Under the pieces are notes generated by a model. It worked only from the letters and a program-made list of their open reading frames with translations. It was not told the DNA's origin and made no database searches. 64,000 nt of DNA, taken from Hyphomonas sp. (lineage in GTDB: Bacteria; Pseudomonadota; Alphaproteobacteria; Caulobacterales; Hyphomonadaceae). Where the stretch lies: positions 1 through 64,000 of the forward strand of contig NZ_JALHLS010000003.1 in NCBI RefSeq assembly GCF_022844445.1. The letters run 5' to 3'. Positions 61,251 through 64,000 of this stretch are shown piece by piece; within the stretch, counting starts at the first letter, position 1; the number at the start of each line of letters is the position of its first letter. The position numbers were made by a program, and so were the translations under genes.

Positions 61251-63173
61251 TTAAGCCCTGGCGGTGCGTTCGATGGCCGAAATGTCACCCCGGCCGAGCG
61301 CTTCGATGGCGCGGGCTGCGATGTGGCGGGCATTGAGGCCGGCCGCTTCGTACATGGCGAAGGGCGTGTCCTGGTCCTGGAAAATATCGGGCAGGGTCAT
61401 GATGCGGATCTTGACGCCGCTGTCGAGCGCCCCGGCATTGGCAAGATGTTCCAGAACGAAGCCGCCGAAGCCGCCTTTTGCGCCTTCTTCAATCGTGATC
61501 AGCACTTCGTGGTTCTTTGCCAGACGTTCGACGAGATCAGCGTCCAGCGGGCGGGCGAAGCGTGCGTCCGCCACGGTCGTGCTGAGGCCCTGCACCGACA
61601 GCATCTCAGCCGCCTTCAGGCATTCCTGAAGGCGTGTACCATAGGACAGGATCGCCACAGTCGTTCCTTCACGGACGATCCGCCCCTTGCCGATCTCAAG
61701 TGCTTTCAGCTCCTTCGGAATCTCGATGCCGATCCCTTCGCCGCGCGGATAGCGGATGGAACTCGGACCATCATCGATGTCGAGCGCGGTCTTCACCATA
61801 CGGGCGAGATCGGCTTCGTCGCCGGGAGCCATGCAGACAAAACCGGGCAGCGCGCCGAGATAGCCGATATCGAAACTGCCGGCATGGGTTGCGCCATCTG
61901 CGCCGACGAGGCCGGCACGGTCCAGCGCAAAGCGGACGGGCAGTTTCTGGATCGCCACGTCGTGCACAACCTGGTCATAGCCGCGCTGGAGGAACGTCGA
62001 ATAAATCGCGCAGAAGGGTTTCATGCCGTCGGCGGCAAGGCCGGCTGCGAACGTCACGGCATGTTGCTCGGCAATGCCGACATCGAAATGCCGCTCTGGA
62101 AACTTCGCGCCGAAAATATCCGTAGACGTACCGGAGGGCATGGCGGCGGTGATGGCGCAAATCTTGTCATCAGTCTCGCCAAGCTTCGCCAGCGTCTGGC
62201 CGAAGACTTTCTGGTAGCTGGGCGGACCGGCGGCGCCTTTGGCCTGCTCGCCGGTAACGACCGAGAATTTCGAGACACCATGATATTTGTCGGCCGAGTT
62301 TTCGGCGGGCGCGTAGCCCTTCCCTTTCTGTGTCACGACATGCAGCAGGATCGGGCCGTCCTGCATCGCCTTGATATTCTCGAGGATCGGCAAGAGCGTA
62401 TCGAGATCGTGGCCGTCGACAGGGCCAACGTAATAGAAGCCCAGTTCTTCGAACATGGTGCCTCCCATCGCAAAGCCGCGAAGATATTCCTCGGCGCGAC
62501 GTGCAGGCGACTCGAGGCCCATCGGCGCGACGACTTTCTTGGCGAACCGCCTCAGGCCGCGGTAGGGGCGCGAAGAGACGAGCCTGGAAAAATAGTGGCT
62601 CATGGCGCCAACCGGCGGCGCGATGGACATGTCGTTGTCATTCAGGATGACGATCAGGCGCGACTTGTCCGCGCCCGCATTGTTCATCGCCTCATAGGCC
62701 ATGCCGGCAGACATGGAGCCATCGCCGATGACACAGATGACGTGGTTGTTGCCGCCTTGCAGATCACGCGCCTTGGCAAAGCCGAGGCCAGCGGAAATGG
62801 AGGTGGAGGCGTGGGCGGCGCCGAACGGGTCGTACTCGCTCTCGGAGCGCTTGGTGAAGCCCGAAAGGCCCCCGCCCTGACGGAGCGTGCGCATGCGGTC
62901 GCGGCGGCCGGTGAGGATCTTGTGCGGATAGCACTGGTGGCCCACGTCCCAGACAAGCTTGTCTTCCGGCGTATTGAAGACCGTGTGGATGGCGACAGTC
63001 AGCTCGACCACGCCGAGACCCGAGCCCAGATGTCCGCCGGTCACAGCGACGACATCGATCACTTCCTCGCGGACTTCCTCGGCGATCTGCTTGATGTCCG
63101 CGCGCGGGCGGCCCTTCAAATCGGCGGGCGAGTTGATCGAATCGAGCAGCCTGTTCGGACGGAGTTCTGTCAT
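61251..63173 (-). CDS. dxs: 1-Deoxy-D-xylulose-5-phosphate synthase
   Basis: A 640-residue thiamine-diphosphate enzyme joining pyruvate and glyceraldehyde-3-phosphate, the first step of the MEP isoprenoid pathway. It has [18 protein letters not shown], the TPP/Mg motif [17 protein letters not shown], and the second-domain [15 protein letters not shown] with the catalytic Glu, plus the transketolase C-domain. The frame could start at GTG 63200, but ATG 63173 gives the usual N-terminus. It lies directly downstream of ispA, a common alphaproteobacterial pairing that links precursor supply to prenyl synthesis. Confidence 0.93.
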   Translation of the reverse strand: MTELRPNRLLDSINSPADLKGRPRADIKQIAEEVREEVIDVVAVTGGHLGSGLGVVELTVAIHTVFNTPEDKLVWDVGHQCYPHKILTGRRDRMRTLRQGGGLSGFTKRSESEYDPFGAAHASTSISAGLGFAKARDLQGGNNHVICVIGDGSMSAGMAYEAMNNAGADKSRLIVILNDNDMSIAPPVGAMSHYFSRLVSSRPYRGLRRFAKKVVAPMGLESPARRAEEYLRGFAMGGTMFEELGFYYVGPVDGHDLDTLLPILENIKAMQDGPILLHVVTQKGKGYAPAENSADKYHGVSKFSVVTGEQAKGAAGPPSYQKVFGQTLAKLGETDDKICAITAAMPSGTSTDIFGAKFPERHFDVGIAEQHAVTFAAGLAADGMKPFCAIYSTFLQRGYDQVVHDVAIQKLPVRFALDRAGLVGADGATHAGSFDIGYLGALPGFVCMAPGDEADLARMVKTALDIDDGPSSIRYPRGEGIGIEIPKELKALEIGKGRIVREGTTVAILSYGTRLQECLKAAEMLSVQGLSTTVADARFARPLDADLVERLAKNHEVLITIEEGAKGGFGGFVLEHLANAGALDSGVKIRIMTLPDIFQDQDTPFAMYEAAGLNARHIAARAIEALGRGDISAIERTARA

Positions 63174-63209
63174 CTCGGGTTGTCTTTTCTGGGAGTCCAC
63201 ACAACCGGT

Positions 63210-64000
63210 TCAACGTGGCCGGTTCAATACATAATCCACGGAATGCAGCAGGATAGCGGCCTTGTCACGGAAAATTCCCAGATGTTCCTTGGCCTGGGCG
63301 GCCAGTAACCTTACCCGCTGGCGGGCGCCGTCGACCCCCAAGAGGGTCACGAAATTGGCCTTTCCGGCTGCGGAATCGGTTCGCAGGGGCTTCCCGGCCA
63401 CTTCTTCGTCGCCTTCGGCGTCCAGGATGTCGTCGGCAATCTGGTAGGCCAGGCCGAGATCATTCGCGAATCCGGCCAGTGCGTTACGCTCGGCTTCCCG
63501 CGCATGGCCGATGATCGCCGCAGACTCCATGGCGTAGGAAATCAGTGCACCGGTTTTCAGGCGCTGCATCCGGGTGATCGTATTGAGGTCGCGCGGGCTC
63601 TCGCGCTCCAGCATGTCGATCATCTGCCCGCCGACCATGCCGCGCGCACCGGAGGCATCGGCGAGCCGCTCGATGAGCATGACCCGGACGGCCGGATCAT
63701 CATGTGTTTCGCTCGACGCAAGAATCTTGAACGCGAGCGTCAGGAGGGCGTCGCCGGCGAGGACGGCGGTCGCCTCATCGAAAGCCTTGTGAACGGTCGG
63801 CTGGCCGCGCCGGAAGTCGTCATCATCCATACACGGCAGATCATCATGCACGAGCGAGTAGCAATGCACGCACTCGAGCGCGGCGGCAGTACGCAGCAGG
63901 CTCTTCTCCGAGGCGCCGAACATCGCGCCGGTTTCCAGCACGAAGAAAGGCCGCATCCGTTTGCCGTTCGCAAGAGCGGCGTGGCGCATCGCCCGCATCA
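63210..64000 (-). CDS. ispA: Farnesyl/geranyl diphosphate synthase, truncated by the window edge
   Basis: At least 262 residues of a polyprenyl synthase; the usual first ~30-40 residues lie beyond the window. The first Asp-rich motif is [14 protein letters not shown] (substrate Mg site), the second is [11 protein letters not shown], and [11 protein letters not shown] is the isopentenyl-diphosphate binding stretch. It condenses IPP with DMAPP/GPP to give FPP. Its stop is 36 bases upstream of the dxs start. No start codon can be assigned. Confidence 0.9.
   Translation of the reverse strand, partial: MRAMRHAALANGKRMRPFFVLETGAMFGASEKSLLRTAAALECVHCYSLVHDDLPCMDDDDFRRGQPTVHKAFDEATAVLAGDALLTLAFKILASSETHDDPAVRVMLIERLADASGARGMVGGQMIDMLERESPRDLNTITRMQRLKTGALISYAMESAAIIGHAREAERNALAGFANDLGLAYQIADDILDAEGDEEVAGKPLRTDSAAGKANFVTLLGVDGARQRVRLLAAQAKEHLGIFRDKAAILLHSVDYVLNRPR

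Noticed and set aside
61224-63308. Very long antisense open frame (694 codons, +) opposite dxs
   Set aside because: A shadow of the GC-rich dxs coding frame; the - strand carries the clear Dxs motifs.

Overview
The window reads as a GC-rich alphaproteobacterial chromosome, most likely a member of the Hyphomonadaceae (Hyphomonas-like). This placement is inferred from gene content and the style of the housekeeping proteins; no rRNA is present to confirm it. It splits into a phage-defence island (1 to about 22.6 kb) and ordinary chromosome (about 23.2 to 64 kb) that carries a large lipid-synthase operon.

Defence island. All genes are on the + strand and tightly packed. It opens with a small HEAGH (M41-like) metalloprotein gene. 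An AbiE toxin-antitoxin pair follows, with a perfect inverted-repeat operator overlapping its promoter. Next is a Hachiman pair: hamA (PD-(D/E)XK nuclease) and hamB (Ski2-like helicase). A 30-codon relic of a second abiEii 3' end lies directly after hamB. The last block is a roughly 15.7 kb set: a 45-codon ORF, a 1724-residue DUF1998 helicase the size of DrmA plus DrmB, a DrmD-like SNF2 helicase, a DrmMI-like Eco57I-type adenine methylase, a Rad50-like ATPase with a CPVC hook, and an HNH nuclease. I read this as a DISARM-class-1/Druantia-related system in which drmA and drmB are replaced by one protein and drmC by an ATPase/HNH pair. That combination is the best candidate here for an undescribed system.

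Housekeeping block (23.2-30.0 kb, mostly - strand): MBL hydrolase, tatD, holB, tmk, dacC and an rlpA-like SPOR protein, then tRNA-Ser(TGA) and a TMEM165/GDT1 family Mn exporter behind a recognisable yybP-ykoY manganese riboswitch.

PUFA-type synthase operon (30.2-43.2 kb). The order is enoyl reductase (pfaD), KS-MAT-ACP-ACP (pfaA), a separate KR reading frame, then KS-CLF-AT-DH-DH (pfaC), resembling the ER-first myxobacterial order. The ACP and KR frames are separated by one reading-frame shift. Exactly at the shift is an in-phase slippery heptamer (T TTT TTC), a six-base spacer and a GC-rich stem-loop. The -1 frame is open straight into KR, so a programmed -1 frameshift (or a T6/T7 indel) would rebuild the canonical KS-MAT-ACP2-KR protein of 1782 residues. 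This is the strongest single signal in the window.

Remaining chromosome (43.4-64 kb): an OmpA-domain membrane protein and a membrane-anchored coiled-coil/HhH protein; a CoA-transferase, two crotonases and a TIGR03084 protein; an orphan gspN; a small XRE regulator; tRNA-Thr(TGT); a DUF418 membrane protein; a small OmpA-like protein; metG with an unusual KMSKS loop; a GFA protein; a DUF938 methyltransferase; an aldo/keto reductase; an acyl-CoA synthetase; two hypothetical envelope proteins; dxs; and a truncated ispA at the right edge. I saw no CRISPR array, insertion sequence, integrase or rRNA.
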